From assembly GCF_000003815.2 (NCBI RefSeq), contig NC_049992.1, forward strand, positions 19,483,111-19,545,110: a DNA stretch of 62,000 bases, written 5' to 3'. Numbering within the stretch: position 1 is the stretch's first letter; each line of letters begins with the position of its first letter. Position numbers and translations under genes: made by a program. The notes under the pieces are model-generated. The model was not told the DNA's origin and did not search any database. It worked only from the letters and a program-made list of their open reading frames with translations. Positions 23,791-35,957 of the stretch are shown piece after piece. The DNA is from Branchiostoma floridae. Its lineage: Eukaryota; Chordata; Leptocardii; Amphioxiformes; Branchiostomatidae.

Positions 23791-23907
23791 CTTCTTTTTG
23801 TTTTTATCCTATGTTGCAGTTACTCATTGATGATTCGCAACTACGTTCACACACTGCCATTTTATAAACATTTTTGTACTGTAACAAATTAATACATATA
23901 CATTCAT

Positions 23908-24074
23908 TGCTAGGCACCAGCGAAATGGTTCATCTTGAGTCTTGAATAAGTTTTACGGTAAACTATACCAGGAGTGAATTCTTTTCACAGAGAACTAGAT
24001 ATTACAGTTTTGTCGTTGAGGTTTGAGTCCTGATAAAGCGAGAAAGACTGAGAGTCATATAAGTTTTCCACTGG
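23908..24074 (+). promoter_or_regulatory. Gene C proximal putative noncoding first exon / promoter block
   Basis: TGCTAGGCACCAGCGAAATGG, then CATCTTGAGTCTTGAATAAG, GATAAAGCGAGAAAGACTGA and CACTGG|GTACAA. It aligns with 10657-10821 and 45296-45439, but the donor has decayed from GTGAGT to GTACAA, so splicing from it may be weak. Confidence 0.45.
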
Positions 24075-24766
24075 GTACAACATGTTGAATGACTTTGTTT
24101 TCAATTTGGGTTATCTCCAGCTTAAATTCTTTGTCACGTTGTTTTCGATCTTATGTTCTACCATTCTACGCTTACAGAACTACTTAGTTATCAGTTACAA
24201 CGTCATAAAATCCAGAATCAATTGAGAGCGCAAGGCTGTAACCATCATTTTGCTCAAATATATTCTATATCATCATATTGATTGATAATATTACATAATA
24301 CAGCTACCTTTCAAGCTGAATATTTTGCACATTATAACGATGGGCCAGTTTTGAAATAGCTTTAATAATTACACACACAAAAAATCACATAAAAAGAACG
24401 TTGTAATGCAAAATACACATTACCTGGGCATTTGTAACGTTTCCAATCATCTTTGTCTGAATTCCAAAATGACATCCGTGATTCTCAAAGTATAGAATGC
24501 TTTAATGATTTCTTTAAATTTGTATGTATCAGTCTTAGGATAACCCGTGAAGTGACAATCATCAACGTTACGTCTGTTTTGGTAATATCATCATTAATAA
24601 AGAACACCACCCTCTAGACTATATATTTTTTTTAACAGGTTGTCTATGACAAAAAGGGTAATCACTGAAATATGATATGGGAGGGAGGGAGGGAGGTAGA
24701 GTACATACGACACTATGATGGTAAGGATAAGCATTTTTACAACTACATGTATATCCAGGGTGGGGA
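24075..24766. other. Presumed 5' UTR intron of gene C
   Basis: AT-rich, no coding signal. It ends in ATATCCAG at 24758, the likely acceptor of the first coding exon. A short GGGAGGGAGGGAGG run lies at about 24680. Confidence 0.5.
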
Positions 24767-25517
24767 ATGATCATGGCTGAAGACATCATCACCACCGATG
24801 CTGTACCAACAGTCCACACAAACGGTGTTTCGGAAGGTGGTTTGAGGCAAATTCGTTCAGATGCCGAAATGCAGAAAGATCGGTCGTATGTTGTTACAAG
24901 CGTGTTCCCGAATCCGACGTACGACACAAGATGCAGCCCTGAGAATGATACTGACAGCTCGGTTCCTGTTCAAGATAGCACTACCAAACCTGAACTTCAA
25001 AATACAGATGAGAGACCGACTAACGCCAAGCACTCAGAAAAAGACGTATCCATCGGGTATAATGTGAATGATGGTGTGAATCATATGCTTGACATAACAG
25101 ACGCTAAAGCTGACGCTGAAATCATTTGTCAGAGTGACACGGAGGCCTCGAAATCGAACATTAATCCAACCTCACCGCAAAATTCAGGATACACAACAAA
25201 CAACGACGATAACGGTAAAAATGAAACAAACAAAGACGACATTTATTCTGAGATTCCTGACGAAGTCGATATTACAGACAATGATGCCAATCTAGACTGT
25301 GATTTGCCTTATGCCGTCACATATGGATCCCTAAACCCATTGTACAGGTCGGAATGCAACTCAACTGTACGTAATGATGACAACGTGGTTCCTGGAAATG
25401 ATAACAATGACATACATACAAATAGGCAAATACCGAGTACAGATCCGAACACCATACGAGACGCCCTGAACAGGAATCCGATGTACGTGCCAAACGTACC
25501 GCAACAAGCACGTTGTC
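24767..25517 (+). CDS. Gene C exon 1, long cytoplasmic tail
   Basis: Acceptor ATATCCAG, start MIMAED, donor C|GTAAGT. 250 residues, acidic; conserved islands as in B, with the 47-residue spacing between NPLY and NPMY preserved. The middle segment is 40 residues shorter than in B. Confidence 0.8.
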
Positions 25518-28500
25518 GTAAGTTTATTTATTGTTTTAGGTTCAGATATATTTTCATCAAAACAAAACATAATTAAGATATTTTATGCTCTTTTAGATTT
25601 TCGCTACTGATTACAATTATTGCGGTAATGGAGCATTATCTGATCAAATTGAAAAATAATGATGTTCCATATATCAACTATTATGTTTCTGTAAAAAGTG
25701 CGATAGTATCGACTGATAAAGTACATTGTACAACAGTTCTTTTCAATATCTGACAGGCTTTAATATCGTACCCACTAAGTATAAACTTAGGAGTCGTGCT
25801 ACATTGAAGATGGCTTTTATATATCTGTGTACAGCTTACTCTCTGTAATGTATGTAGCCCGAATACGCGTACGTGCTTCATTTTCATCGACACCTTGACG
25901 TTCCCATCATATGTATTTTCAGACTGCACTTATGGGAGGATTGGTGTTGCCGTGGTAATAACTACCTTGTTGGCGGCATTGATCTTTTTCGGAACCTGGC
26001 TTTATTTCAAGAACAATTTTTGGGAAATTCAAAAGGTAGGACAACGGTCTTTATTCCATTTCAAGATGTAGCCTACGTACGTGTATGTCTTTGTATGTAG
26101 TAAAACATGTTGATGTCATTTTAGGAGGGCATTGTTGGCGCTTTATGTGGTATAAAAACAAGAATATCCCCCTTTTTTTTACGAAGGCTGTTGATGATAC
26201 ATCCATACCTGGTCAGTCTGCGTTCGGCACTCCCTACACCAATGGTCACCCAGAGAACACCACCTCCATCCATGGTCCCCCTACAGTGGACACTCCCTAC
26301 ACCCATGGTCATCCTACCGTGGACACTCCTTACACCAATGGTCACCCTACAGTGGACACAACCTACACCAATGGTCCCCCTACCGTGGACACTCCCTGCA
26401 CCAATGGTCACCCTACAGTGGACACAACCTACACCCATGGTCACCCTACTACGGACAACACCCACATCCCTGGTAACGCATTTGCACATGTTCACCTGCA
26501 TGGCTATGAAAAATGCCCACAATGGCATCATTCACGTGGCTATCTATTTTTGGCATCAAAATTTACATCTTGAAAACGTAAATTTAATACGCAACAAAAG
26601 TCATCTACGATGCTGCAAATACAATCGGATGTCCCTTTATACCGCAGAGTAGCTATTTCTAAAAATATTACCTTCGCCAGAATGGCAAGGTAATGTTTTG
26701 AATCGAGACATGACGTTGTGTCACTATATATTGGTCAACAGCATATAACTAGAGTAGCTGTGAATGGACATTCATGATATTTACCTTCGCCAAGAAGGTT
26801 ATCTTTTGGGTAGCGTTTGTATGTATGTATCTATGTTTGTATGTTTGTATGTAGAAGACCAGCATAACTCGAGAAAACTTGGATGGATTGTATTGATATT
26901 GTATGTGGGTAGGCCTTGATGAGACCTAAAAACGATTAGATTTTGGGCCCCCTAGCGACCTGGTATGGTACTGCAGTGGAACTTCCTGGTTTGATATCTC
27001 GAGTTCTGGACATGCTTAGGCTATGATTTCTTAGTGGTAGGCAGCTCTTGATGCCGAGAGTAAATGGTATAGGTTTGGGCCCCCTAGCGGCTTGCTGTGG
27101 AACTGCAGGGCAGGTTTAGTGCCAGAATTTGAAAGGGAATAACTAAAGAAGGGGTTTACTGATTGTCATGATTTTTGGTATGTAGATAGCTTGAGTGATG
27201 CTTCATATAATTACGTATTATTTATGCAAATTGGAATCTAATTTGCATAAATAATGAGGAAATCGTCTATACATGCTCTGCTCCATTATAGGACCATTGC
27301 AACACGTGACATTTGTAACTGAAAAAGAGAAGAATATTGGAAGATATATATTATGCAAAATAAAGACCTAATTTGCATAATTGATGAGAAAATGCTATAA
27401 TGTCGTTATAGTAATGGTAAATGACGGTAACTTCATACTAGCAATTGGAAGTTATGTACAGGTGAACATCGTTGAACATGAATTATGCAAGTGAGGTCAT
27501 CATTTGCATAAATTATCAGAAAATGCGATTAAAGCCCTCTTTCTTAATACAGATTGTGCACGTCTGTTGTTTGCTGAAGGAGATGATCAATGGATATAAT
27601 TTATGCAAATGAGGCCCTTATTTGCATAATTAATGACAAAAAGCAGTTGTATAGGTAGAATCATTTGGCGAAGGTATGGGGTCGTGGAACTCTTGTTAGT
27701 ATTTGTGTAGCGGTTACAGAAAGGAAGGTCCTGTTTACCTGGCACTTTTTGTCGGTACTTAAGCGAGGCGAGTGTGTTTGTGTGTGTGTTTGCGTACAAG
27801 ATAACTCGAGACGTTGTGGATCGCTTTGAATGATTTTGGGTAGTTATGTGGGGGTTGGGAAAATAAAGGTCAAGTTCGATAATGGGCTTCCTGGCGCTTT
27901 CCGTTGGCACTGCAGCGGGGCGAGTGGGATTGTGTGTGTCTTGGCGTACAAGATAACTCAAGACGTTGTGGATCGTTTTGCATGATCATGATTTTTGGTA
28001 GTCATGTGGGGTTGTGAAAATGAAGGTCAAGTTCGATAATGGGCCTCCTAGCGGCGAGTTACGGTACTGCAGCGGAGGTTCAAAGTTGGTGGTAAAATTT
28101 TCCTCAAGTGTCAGGTTGATTTTTCAGTACTGTATACGCAGGGAATAAGTCGTGTAAGTTTGGGCCCCCTGGTGGCTTGTTTTGAACTGCAGCAGGCGAT
28201 TTTGTTGTTATCTTTGGAAGAGAATAAGTCAAGCAAAGATTGGTGAATTTGCATTACCTTTAGTATGAACTTACCTTTGGTGTTGATTGAAATACTGAAA
28301 TATATTGTATGAAAATCTGTTCGTTCTTTACACGATTATTATGGAAAATGTGTAATTCGAGAAATAGGTTTCTTTTCATGGACACTCAGCACTTCTTTTG
28401 ACCGCCAGTTTTGCAGCACATGTGCATAGTTAATGACAGGTTTCTGTTGGCAAAACATAGATATTATTCTTGCTGACACGCTGTTTATTAGTTTGCTAGG

Positions 28501-30442
28501 TGCCATGTTCTTTGTTTGTTTTCAGACTATCTCTTTAAGCAGAAGTGTATAATTGGAAAGGGTTTCACCATTTTGATGTGAAGGGGTGTTTTTGCCTCTA
28601 TTTCGGTGATCCTGAAGTGGCATGGAAATGTGAATAGCTATTTTTTTACCTTTGCCAAGAAGGTTATGTTTTGAGATGTATCTGTAGTCCATGTAGTCCA
28701 TGACCTTAAAGTGTTTGATAAAGGCACCCCCATAAAACATAATAAGCCTTGATTATTTGGCGAAGGTATGTGTTTCCTGGAACTCTAGTTATTGACATTT
28801 TTACGAAAGTCGTTAATTTCGGTTCTAAAAAAACAGTGTATTTTAAAAACTTCAAATGAACGTTTTTCTTATTCTTTTAAGTGTCATTTGCGATTGTTTG
28901 CGAAAAAATGTTTCTTTTAAAATTCAAATGGGTGAACCCAGATAGTCATAGCGGATGTTATGTTTATGTTATTTACACTTGCTGTTTCATTTTTGGGGCA
29001 TAAAGTTTTCTGGGAATACCCTTTTGTGGTTCCAGCCAATGCAATTAGATCTAAGACATCATGCGTCATGTCACATTATAATGACGTTTATTTCTTTCAA
29101 TACTCGGATTTTACGTCTAAATATTAAAAAATTGTGGTCATATAATGTCGTTAAGTAGTTACAGGAGTAAGCACGGGCGGGCCTGAAAGCCGATATATTT
29201 GCATCAGTCATTTTTCAAACATTCAAAATTTGCTGATAAATAACATGTTCACATTTCCTCAAGTCACCTCATCTCGTTTCCCTTTTTTCTGTATCAGTGT
29301 GTCCAAAAGCAGACTACGTCAGTTTTAATGGAGTTTGCTACAAGGACTTTGCTGAGCGGAAGACGTACTGTGATGCTAGGCAGACCTGTGACACAGACGG
29401 AGGGTTGTTGGCCATGCCGAAAGACAGCGCGACCAACACTTTCGTCCACGAGCTGGGGAAAGCAAACGACAAACGCTGGATTGGAAACGACAAACGCTGG
29501 ATTGGATTGACTCACGCCAAAACTGAACGTCAATGGGTATTTGCGGACGGCCAAAAACTGGCATCATCCGCCTATATCAACTGGAGCCCGGGTAAGCCGG
29601 ACAAGGTACATGGAGATGGCGAAGACTGCGCCGAAGTTGGTACCGCAATGCACGTCTGGAATGATGAACCGTGCAGCCGCACTAAGGGGTTCGTTTGTCA
29701 GTTAGGTATGTATTATGATTGCAACTTTATGACTAACATTGGTGTTTGGTATATTTATGACTTACATTGGTGTTTTTAATATTTAGTTCTCAAATCAATT
29801 TGAAAATACACCGTCAATATTCTAAGGTAACAAAGGCACAACACCAGTAGGGGCAGATGTATCAAAAGTAGAGGAATCTAACCTCGGGCAATTAACAGTT
29901 TTCTAGCAAAACATGTGGATCAGAGAGAAACACGACTCTTTTTAATGGCTGACTAGGTGTGATCTTGAAGACTGATACTATTTCTCAAAAAATGACGGAT
30001 ATCAATCGATTTGAGGTTGTAAGAGGAGGAGGAGAAACGTTAGGTAAAGCAATATATTTCAACCCCTACCTGTGATATGGCTGAAATATAACAATCTCGA
30101 GTGATAACGATCACCCATTTGCCCTTTTACATTTGAGGTACGTTTTCAAATACTACTCAAACCATGCACTTTAAAAATAAAAGGTTCTGTCTATCATCCT
30201 CACATCCATCTTATTGTGTGTATCTCAATTCAGACATACAATGCGATAGTTGCTTGTAAGGCTGTTTTGTATTTTTAATGTTGACTGAATAAACTTTTCA
30301 TCCAATAGCTCCTAAGAGGAAGTGGCGAGACGGCGTGCGTTGCTTCAAGAACAAGAAAAAAGAATGCGGGACATCCTGGTGGGCACAATTGAAATGCAGT
30401 CTAAATATGGTTAACTCTATCCAAACTGAGGTGTGGGGCTAA
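24767..30442 (+). CDS. Gene C: long-tailed type II C-type lectin receptor, altered sugar-binding motif (5 exons)
   Basis: Coding exons 24767-25517, 25923-26035, 26187-26472, 29298-29705 and 30309-30442 join in frame to 563 residues. Order: acidic tail 1-250 with NPTY (49-52), NPLY (190-193) and NPMY (237-240), transmembrane helix about 257-277, stalk 289-383, CTLD 384-519, short tail 520-563. It is the sister of gene B. Three changes set it apart: the EPN of the CTLD is KPD; seven residues (NDKRWIG) are duplicated in the CTLD; and the stop codon lies in an inserted TTAA element. Exon 3 has lost the usual CAG acceptor and may use AAG. The frame is intact, so it may be functional with a changed ligand, or an early pseudogene. 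Confidence 0.65.
25923..26035 (+). CDS. Gene C exon 2, transmembrane segment
   Basis: Acceptor ATTTTCAG, donor AAG|GTAGGA. It encodes CTYGR, the hydrophobic IGVAVVITTLLAALIFFGTW and YFKNNFWEIQK. The Arg pair of the other copies is GlyArg here, which slightly weakens the positive-inside signal. Confidence 0.78.
26187..26472 (+). CDS. Gene C exon 3, repeat stalk with altered acceptor
   Basis: Starts AVDDTS if ACGAAG is used as acceptor after a CCCCCTTTTTTTT tract. The ACAG acceptor present in A, B, D and E is missing here. About seven 33-bp units (TVDTPYTNGHP type) follow. Donor CCTG|GTAACG. The frame is phase 0 to 1 as in the paralogs. Confidence 0.65.
26670..28780. mobile_element. Interspersed repeats with ACCTTCGCCAAGAAGGTTAT ends in gene C intron 3
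   Basis: Left-end motifs occur at about 26670, 26781 and 28649 and right-end motifs (TTTGGCGAAGGTATG..TGGAACTCT) at about 27664 and 28758. The series is probably one or two nested copies of a non-autonomous family. A reverse-orientation copy is at 55630-56550 and fragments precede the terminal exons of A and D (3900, 40725). No protein was recognised. Confidence 0.65.
27200..27645. repeat. Recurrent inverted octamer-like pairs (ATGCAAAT / ATTTGCAT)
   Basis: Four spaced pairs of the type TTATGCAAA..TTTGCATAA..TAATGA (about 27225-27260, 27355-27390, 27483-27520, 27600-27640), each about 40 bp, at roughly 120-bp intervals, inside the interspersed repeat. The pattern is mirrored at 55720-56110. 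Confidence 0.6.
29298..29705 (+). CDS. Gene C exon 4, C-type lectin domain, KPD instead of EPN
   Basis: Acceptor GTATCAG, donor G|GTATGT, phase 1 to 1, 136 residues. Same long-form CTLD as B (CPKADYVSFNGVCYK, GLLAMPKDS, GEDCAEV, VWNDEPC, GFVCQL). A perfect 21-bp tandem duplication inserts NDKRWIG just before WIGL. The sugar-site EPN is KPD while WND remains. Cysteines are all kept. Confidence 0.9.
30309..30442 (+). CDS. Gene C exon 5, truncated terminal exon with transposon-derived end
   Basis: Acceptor CCAATAG, then PKRKWRDGVRCF, KNKKKECGTSWWAQLKC and a last segment encoded by the left end of the TTAA element, with TAA at 30440. The CCS..WCG core is absent. Confidence 0.65.
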
Positions 30443-31260
30443 AGGTCAAAGCGCCAAATTTGACGTCGTATAACTCCCGAACAGCATGTGCTAGGACAAC
30501 CAAACTTGGTGACTTTTCCTAAAATACTGTTGGCAACAATTAAAAAAAGAATGAGTAAGTTTATAATTTTTTGTGTTGCCATAGCAACGGGTTTCTCCAA
30601 GGCATAATTCACAAAAATTAAAAATTTTGGTTTAAAGAATGGGATTTTAATATTTTCTTGCTAAAGTATACTTGTTTCCATATTTCTTTAATATCTAACA
30701 TAGCTTAATGTGAAATTTATAACTAAATATTAATATTTTATGCGAAGGTGATGACGTAATTTGTAAAAATCCAAGATGATGATGAAAAGTATAATCAGCT
30801 TATTTTTACTCGGATTTAATTAATATTTTCTTACAAAACATTCATGTGAACGTTTTAAATCCATTTTCGTGGGATTTTAGGGTTTTATGTTGAAAAAGAT
30901 GCTTAAGACAATTCAGGTTGACAATCCAAGATGGCGGATAGCTAAAATACAGATGACGTCATTTTGGCGTCGTTGCGTTTGACTTTGGCAACAGAAGTCT
31001 TAGAAGAGTGAAATTGTGATAAGAAACCTTATTGTTAACTTTTTCGGGGATATATTCAGGTATCATGGGAATTCTCAGTTTTAGCCAAAAAATCAATTAG
31101 ATGTCATAATTACGTCATAATTATATGATAAAGCATGAGTTATAAAAGTTTACAAGCATAGCACTCCCTGCAAATTTGGTTATTGTACAGTAAGCCGTTT
31201 TGAAGTTACGAATGGGGGTGCGGCGAATGAGCCAGAAAATCCCAGCATGGATCGGGTTAA
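30411..31260. mobile_element. TTAA-flanked inverted-repeat element, 850 bp, at the end of gene C
   Basis: Ends TTAA|CTCTATCCAAACTGAGG and CATGGATCGGG|TTAA, with the same interior as at 19725 and 37099 (GTTGCCATAGCAACGGG, AATCCAAGATG, ATGACGTCAT). The left end overlaps the last 32 coding bases of gene C. Confidence 0.7.
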
Positions 31261-32849
31261 TCGTCATTGCAAACCAGGCAAAACCAGGCAGAGGCCGGAA
31301 GGTGAGGGTCGGCCGGATCGGTTCATACTTTCTTTGTGTGATAGGTATGTGGAATTAGGAGCAGCCATATAGTTAAAATCCTTTGTTATGGCATTCTGGG
31401 ACCCCCCTCAGAGGCCCTCTAAAATCCAACAATCTATGGCTGAAAATTACTAAAATTTCTATGGATATCCTGATAAATCTGATAAAGGTACGAACATAAG
31501 TTTCCAACTTCCACATAGCATGGCCGGGTTCTAAAGTTTTGCAGACCAAAAGTTGTAGATTATACATTAAAGTTAACAGGGTGTGTTAGGGGGTTACCTG
31601 AACCACTGAAAGCAGAATTTCTATCACTGTACATTTTATTAATTTTAAGGCCCCCTTTCTGAAATGAACGGTGGCTCTGATGAGTGGTTTTACTGTTGCT
31701 AGAGAGAGAATTAATAATACCTATTCAAAAACAATCGTCTTCTAATTGAGCAATACAAAACGCGAGCCGTAATAGGGGCTCTTTACACTTCAAAAAAACA
31801 AAACCCTTTGGACAAAGATGGTATTTCTCTCCTCGGAAGACGGTCAAGGATCTTAGAAATGATTTTCACAGCCACTTTTTTCAAACGGTGCCAAAAAATA
31901 GCCATTTATTTGTGGGCCATACCTAAGGCTTCTTTCCTCTACTACGAATTGTAAGATATTGTATTCTAAAAGTCATAATTTCTTTATATTGTTTCATTCA
32001 CTATATTCTTACTTGATGTTAGTGCTGATATAATATCTACATGAATCATCATTTTCGATCAATAACAGTAGTATATAAGTTAATGTATCTTTATGATATA
32101 GAATTCAATAATAAAGTAAAAATCTATTTGATTATGATTGTCTGTCCAAAATATCGGATCAAAGATTTATTATGATTATTGATTCACCATGTTATATATT
32201 ACGTTTCTGTGGTACTTTTTAATTAACATCATTTGTCGTTGTTGCTGCTTTCACGGCGAACAAAAAATCGTAGAAGATGAAAAATTAGACCAGCCTTGAG
32301 GTGTAGATGTTTTAAGTACCTGTTGATATACTAAAATAACCGAATAAAGCCTTTGAGTGTGGTAAGCACCATGGAACACACATTCTTCAGAATTAGATTT
32401 AAAAAAAATCGCTATTATTGTTAATTGTCAACTGTACCAGTATATAGCGTTTGGGACCGCAACAGGAAAATGCACATCTTTGTCTATGTTTATATGTAAT
32501 ACCTTTACACATGTGGCAGCATCTGTATCTGCACGCAGCGACACCTAGTGCTGCAGTACAATGTAAACTAGTAAGAAATGTCACGTAGAATGTGACAGAC
32601 GGTCACCGAATCACCGGTGTGAATGAAGCAGTGATTGTGTACGGTCACCGAAACGTCAGTGCGAATGTGGTTGTGTCAAACGAGTCTATTCCGTCGTTCA
32701 ATACTGTAGAAGGAAAAATATTCTCCTGCTTCGTCAATATTATCTGGCTATGTTTCTTTTTGTTCAAAATGAAGTTACATAACCATGATTGGGTTGTGAC
32801 AAACCCTTTGAATATAGAATATAAGTTGTCGATCGTGGCTCTAGAGCAA
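31261..32849. other. Intergenic between C and D, no gene recognised
   Basis: 31920-32240 is a decayed copy of the duplicated 3' flank (CTACGAATTGTAAGATA.., ..TGTCCAAAATATCGGATC). The rest is unique to this window. A 102-codon open frame at 32592-32900 has no recognisable domain and runs into LINE-like sequence, so it is not called. Confidence 0.45.
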
Positions 32850-33245
32850 AACGAGGATGTAGTCGCAATCTTGCAGAGGTCCTTGCTGATATTGACTTAG
32901 CAAACGACATTGTCCTTCTTAAAAACTCTTTAATTTTTGTACAAATCCAATTAAACAAAGTAGAGGTGGCATGGTAGGCCATCGGTCTATATCCAAACCC
33001 TACAAAACAAACTATATGCAAATAAATTTTGTGTATTTGTAAATGTAAAATGTAAAATCTTTCCAGCAACTAACTACGTCTGACGGCTCTGAAATCGAGC
33101 GTGTAGTAGACTTAAAGTAATTAGGCGGTTATACCGATTCTGAGAGACATGGAATATAGAATTGCCAAAGCTTGGAGTTACCTCCATTCTGTACAAAAGA
33201 TATGGAAAGCACTTATCAGGAAGCACACAAAACCAACTTGTTTAC
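32850..33245 (+). mobile_element. Degraded LINE reverse-transcriptase fragment
   Basis: Translated with frame breaks, 32880-32925 reads LADIDLANDIVLL, matching the catalytic F/YADD region of non-LTR RTs with the first Asp changed to Asn. 33070-33235 reads SDGSEIERVVDLK, then DMEYRIAKAWSYLHSVQKIW, typical of the region after the RT core. Stops and frameshifts show it is dead. Confidence 0.7.
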
Positions 33246-34726
33246 AGAATGCTTTATTGACATTGACATTAAAAACTCTTACAGTACATGTACAAAAGGC
33301 TGCACTTTTTTATTAGTTTTTTCTTTACAGTCAGTATTTCAACCACTAACTTGACAATAAACAAGTCATAAAAAATCTAATACAATAATTGATTACTTAT
33401 TACACAAAGAAATATCTCCTACTGTTCACAGATTACTCGTCCTGGTTTAGGAGCTTTACACAGTACGGTAATGCGCTGTTAGTGAAACGAGCCGTTCTAC
33501 ACCGGAAGTGAGAGAATTTGTTATTGTTTCTTAGTGTTCTATTATGACTAATAACCCCCTGTCTAGAAGGAAGCCAATTACTGAATTTACCAGAGTTGAC
33601 GAGAGTTCGTGCAAACCGTAGGCATGGGTTGTTCCTTCTAGAGTCCAGCCGATAAAGACCCAAAGTGTCCAGTGCACTCTCGTAAGTGAGTGAGTGATAA
33701 AGCATATGCTGAGTCTATTCTACATAACATTTGCGTGTCATGAGCCATGGCAGCAGCCCAGACCAAACAAATGGAATGGTACTTAAGCTTACGCGAAAAT
33801 GTTTTTAAAAAGGTGTATAATAATGAAGAGACTGTTTAACCAATAAACAATGCATTGTACGGCCTCTCTCGGAAATTTCATCTGTGGCGAGGGAGCGCCG
33901 GTTCGCCCTGGCAGCGCATATGAGGTTGCCTGCAGGGAGACTGAGTTCCCCACTTCCCGTCAGGGTCATGCCTCCTCGTTATTTAGAGCTCGCAGACTCG
34001 TCGTCCGATCGATTTTCGCCTAATGTTAGGGGGGTATAAAGACAATGATCGAAAGAGACATTGGACTGTCAGAATCTGCTTTAATGTATGCCATAAATGA
34101 CAGGTCATACAGTACTGAAAAAATTATCTAATGTACCTCACCGGTGTAAAATGGGATGCATAAAGATTATAAATGATGAAATGTTTCTATCATAGGTGTA
34201 ACGGAAGGAAGTTATTTTTTGTTAAGCTTACCTAGTACATTCTTAAATATGGAACAAATTTTACAATCATACTGTCAAAAGTACTAGACAGCTGCAAACT
34301 AAGAAAACATATGCATGCCGAAAATTGAAATATAAGGAAAATGTATGATGTTATCATTGGATCGGCTATCTAAATATCAAAAACGATGCGAAAGAACAAA
34401 AATGAAGAATCTACTATTTGGTATGCCATATTTTGTGTGTTCAGTCATATTTACAATATCCTTGACAATTATGAAGGCAAATTTTTTTGTTAGATCTTGT
34501 TTTTTTTATTATTCGCACTCTCGCATCAGTTCTAGGGTTCCCAGAGTAGGTCATCCATGTAACAACATCCACATCAACGTGGCCTAATACGGGCGTTTAT
34601 CCACCACATATGCCCTCATCATTGTCTGTGATAATGAATACCACATTTGTTTAGGTGACAACTTTTCATTTACCAAACTATTGTTATATGTAACAAGGGA
34701 TTACAATTTATGAATCTACTTTGGAT
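33246..34726. other. Intergenic, upstream of D, no gene
   Basis: A GC-rich patch at 33885-34010 can be read as ERRFALAAHMRLPAGRLSS, faintly like the C-terminal part of LINE proteins. Otherwise AT-rich DNA with no call. Confidence 0.35.
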
Positions 34727-34812
34727 GTTAGGCATCAGCAAAATGGTTCGTCCTGAGTCGTGCAATTGATTCTATTGAATACCTTCAGGGAAAGAGACAG
34801 TTTAATATTAAA
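34727..34812 (+). promoter_or_regulatory. Gene D distal first-exon block, decayed
   Basis: GATGTTAGGCATCAGCAAAATGG then TTCGTCCTGAGTCGTG aligns with the starts of the distal blocks of B, C and E. The GATAAAGCGAG part and the donor are not found, so this copy is probably inactive. Confidence 0.45.
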
Positions 34813-35957
34813 GTCTATCGCAAGTCTAGTAGTTGCGCTAGGTACCCTAAGATCGTAAAATAGAATAAAAACAGACAATGTAGTAAAGGAGAATTTCTTC
34901 CTTCAAATGGACATCTGAAGTGCACATGGTTTGGGGATAATTTCTGCATGGATATTTCATACGGTCAGTCTAGGGGCATTGTTGAAGCCATTGGTGATCT
35001 TTGATATACTTTTACATAACAGAAGCCAAAAGTAAAGATGGAATAAACATGTTTATATATAGTTCAGTGGAATGGGCTGTCAAAGAAGTATTTTGTCAAA
35101 CACCATAACAAATAAATAGTTCTATTTCAAATTCACGTCGAACGTCCGTAAAAACAATGTGCCTGGGGGAACAACGATAGCTAATATTATTCTAAAACTG
35201 GCCCATCGTCATAAGTCGCACATTTATGTAGAAAGTTGTTTTATGGTAACTTTGTAGAGGAACATACCCAAACTATATGGTGGCAGAATTTTGATTAGTT
35301 CGCTTTTCCAGTTGACACTAACGTGTAGCTTTTACACACTACCATTTCTTTAAAACCTTGTTTTACTGCACAAGCAAAGAACCGCCCACCTCCTTTTGCT
35401 AGACAAAGATATATGAATGAGATAAGCAATCTTGTGATAAGTCTGAAGAAAGGCTTGACATTTCGCACTTTTGATTTTTTTTCTGCACAAAATTTTGAGG
35501 AGACTAATTTGGAAAAAAAGTAGGTATTTCGAGATAAGCCTTGCGATATTAGGTATTGCATATACCCGTACTACTAAGGGTCAACTCACCAGTTCAGGTA
35601 CTGATCATCAAACCTGTACATTATGACACATTAGGAAATGGTCGAGAAGTATCCAAAAATGTTCTTCAATGTTTAAAATCACAATAGTTACGTCGATATT
35701 AGACTTTACCTTACGCAACGCGGTTTTATGATAACTATTCAGGAACCTGATGTTTCATTGTCTGACATGTCTGATGTTTATTCATAAATGCCAGGAAAAA
35801 TTCATTGAGATATTTTTTGATAACAGGGGTCTGTATACGCCATATGTGCACTTTTTATTTTAACACAATCAAATGTGTTTGGTAATTAGGTACACCTATG
35901 TAAAGACAAGAACTCTATTTACTTAATTCCATTTATGCTAACAAGAGGTCTCAACTT

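Noticed and set aside
26191-26652. 153-codon plus-strand frame overlapping gene C exon 3
   Set aside because: An alternative frame of the 33-bp repeat. The frame that matches the paralogs and the splice phases is the other one.
32592-32900. 102-codon plus-strand frame
   Set aside because: No recognisable domain or signal, and its 3' part runs into LINE RT-like sequence in a different frame.
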